Notes under the pieces: generated by a model | Told to the model about the DNA's origin: nothing | What the model saw: the letters and a program-made list of their open reading frames with translations, nothing else | The model's database searches: none | NCBI GenBank assembly: GCA_003551405.1 | Contig: PUMO01000146.1 | Location: 1-5,967, forward strand | Source: Mollicutes bacterium | GTDB taxonomy: Bacteria; Bacillota_I; Bacilli_A; Izemoplasmatales; Izemoplasmataceae | Length of the DNA stretch: 5,967 nucleotides | Reading direction: 5' to 3' | In this document: one piece after another, positions 5,351-5,967 of the stretch | Numbering within the stretch: position 1 is the first letter of the stretch | Layout: every line of letters begins with the position of its first letter | Program-made: the position numbers and the translations under genes

Positions 5351-5967
5351 ATGCTCACCGTCCCTTTGATGTGGGGATGATGGTTATAATTTTTTAGTGT
5401 AAAGTCTTCATAAACCATGTCAAAAAGATTGGTTTTTTCAGGATTTATGTGCATGGTCGGTAGTGGATAAGGCGTTCTTTCAATCTGTTTCTTAACTTGT
5501 TCGATGTGGTTATTATAAATATGTGCATCACCGATCGTATGCACAAACTCCCCGGGGTTCAAATTCATATGCCGCGCCATCATCAACGTGAGCAAGGCAT
5601 ATGAAGCAATGTTGAAAGGGATGCCTAAAAAGGCATCGCCACTGCGCTGATAAAGTTGCGCCGACAAGGTTCCGTCATTAATATAAAATTGCACCATCAT
5701 ATGACACGGCGGCAAGGCCATATCATCAATAAGCGGCGGATTCCAGCTGTTAATAATTAAGCGGCGACTGTGAGGGTTTTTCTCCATTTCCTCAAGGACC
5801 CACGCCAGTTGGTCAACCGTTTTGTTTTTTCCTTCAAATGCACGCCACTGCTTCCCGTATACGGGGCCAAGATCGCCGTGTCTGCGCGCAAAGTCAGGGT
5901 CTTTTTTAATTTTTTCTACAAATTCTTTTATGGATTCACCCATGTACGCATCACTGTTTTTATATTG
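5347..5967 (-). CDS. thyA: thymidylate synthase, C-terminal part (5' end outside window)
   Basis: ThyA methylates dUMP to dTMP using methylene-tetrahydrofolate, releasing dihydrofolate. The frame stays open to the window edge: eight codons (QYKNSDAY) precede the ATG at 5943, so that ATG is internal and roughly the first quarter or more, with the DRTGTGT-type dUMP loop, is missing. Visible motifs, counted from that internal Met, are DLGPVYGKQWR (24-34), SRR (59-61), ALPPCH with nucleophile Cys80 (codon 5706-5704), QRSGDAFLGIPFN (99-111) and GDAHIYNNH (138-146). The C-terminus ends in GTVSI. The stretch before DLGPVYGKQWR (GESIKEFVEKIKKDPDFARRH) is the small-domain insertion seen in the longer ThyA of Lactobacillus, Staphylococcus and relatives and absent from the 264-residue E. 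coli type. The stop overlaps the folA start (ATGA). The promoter of the unit must be beyond 5967. Confidence 0.96.
   Translation of the reverse strand, partial: QYKNSDAYMGESIKEFVEKIKKDPDFARRHGDLGPVYGKQWRAFEGKNKTVDQLAWVLEEMEKNPHSRRLIINSWNPPLIDDMALPPCHMMVQFYINDGTLSAQLYQRSGDAFLGIPFNIASYALLTLMMARHMNLNPGEFVHTIGDAHIYNNHIEQVKKQIERTPYPLPTMHINPEKTNLFDMVYEDFTLKNYNHHPHIKGTVSI

Overview
The window looks like a chromosomal segment of a low-GC Gram-positive-type bacterium (Bacillota or Mycoplasmatota side). The proteins resemble Bacillus-type families: pyrimidine-nucleoside phosphorylase, ThiT, and a ThyA carrying a small-domain insertion. Shine-Dalgarno sites are strong AAAGGAG types, and regulation uses a transcriptional TPP riboswitch. 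TGA terminates two genes and visible tryptophans use TGG, so the standard bacterial code applies and Mycoplasma/Spiroplasma is unlikely. The surface protein ends in a plain membrane anchor with no LPXTG sorting motif. That would suit an Acholeplasma/Izemoplasma-like organism, but this placement is inference only.

Layout: the left quarter (1-1485, + strand) is the 3' part of a large surface protein. The first ~40 codons read as the end of a subtilisin-family (S8) protease domain. They are followed by a divergent InlB-type repeat domain, four exact-length 70-codon Listeria-Bacteroides-type repeats, a shorter fifth copy and a C-terminal membrane helix. Two back-to-back hairpin terminators (1484-1540) separate it from the convergent minus-strand genes.

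Everything to the right is on the minus strand. In transcription order it runs thyA (5' end outside the window), folA/dfrA, plsC, pdp, a small VOC/glyoxalase-fold gene, then a promoter-like site, a TPP riboswitch with intrinsic terminator, and thiT. thyA-folA and folA-plsC overlap by ATGA. plsC-pdp and pdp-VOC are separated by only 62 and 17 bases, so these five genes probably form one transcription unit. No intrinsic terminator is visible between the VOC gene and the thiT leader.

Functionally, ThyA makes dTMP and produces dihydrofolate, which the adjacent DHFR recycles. Pdp breaks down pyrimidine nucleosides for salvage. PlsC makes phosphatidic acid for membrane lipid. ThiT is the thiamine-binding subunit of an ECF transporter, controlled by the TPP level through its leader. 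Apart from the surface protein the window is ordinary housekeeping sequence. I see no mobile element, CRISPR array, tRNA or rRNA, and no convincing new system.
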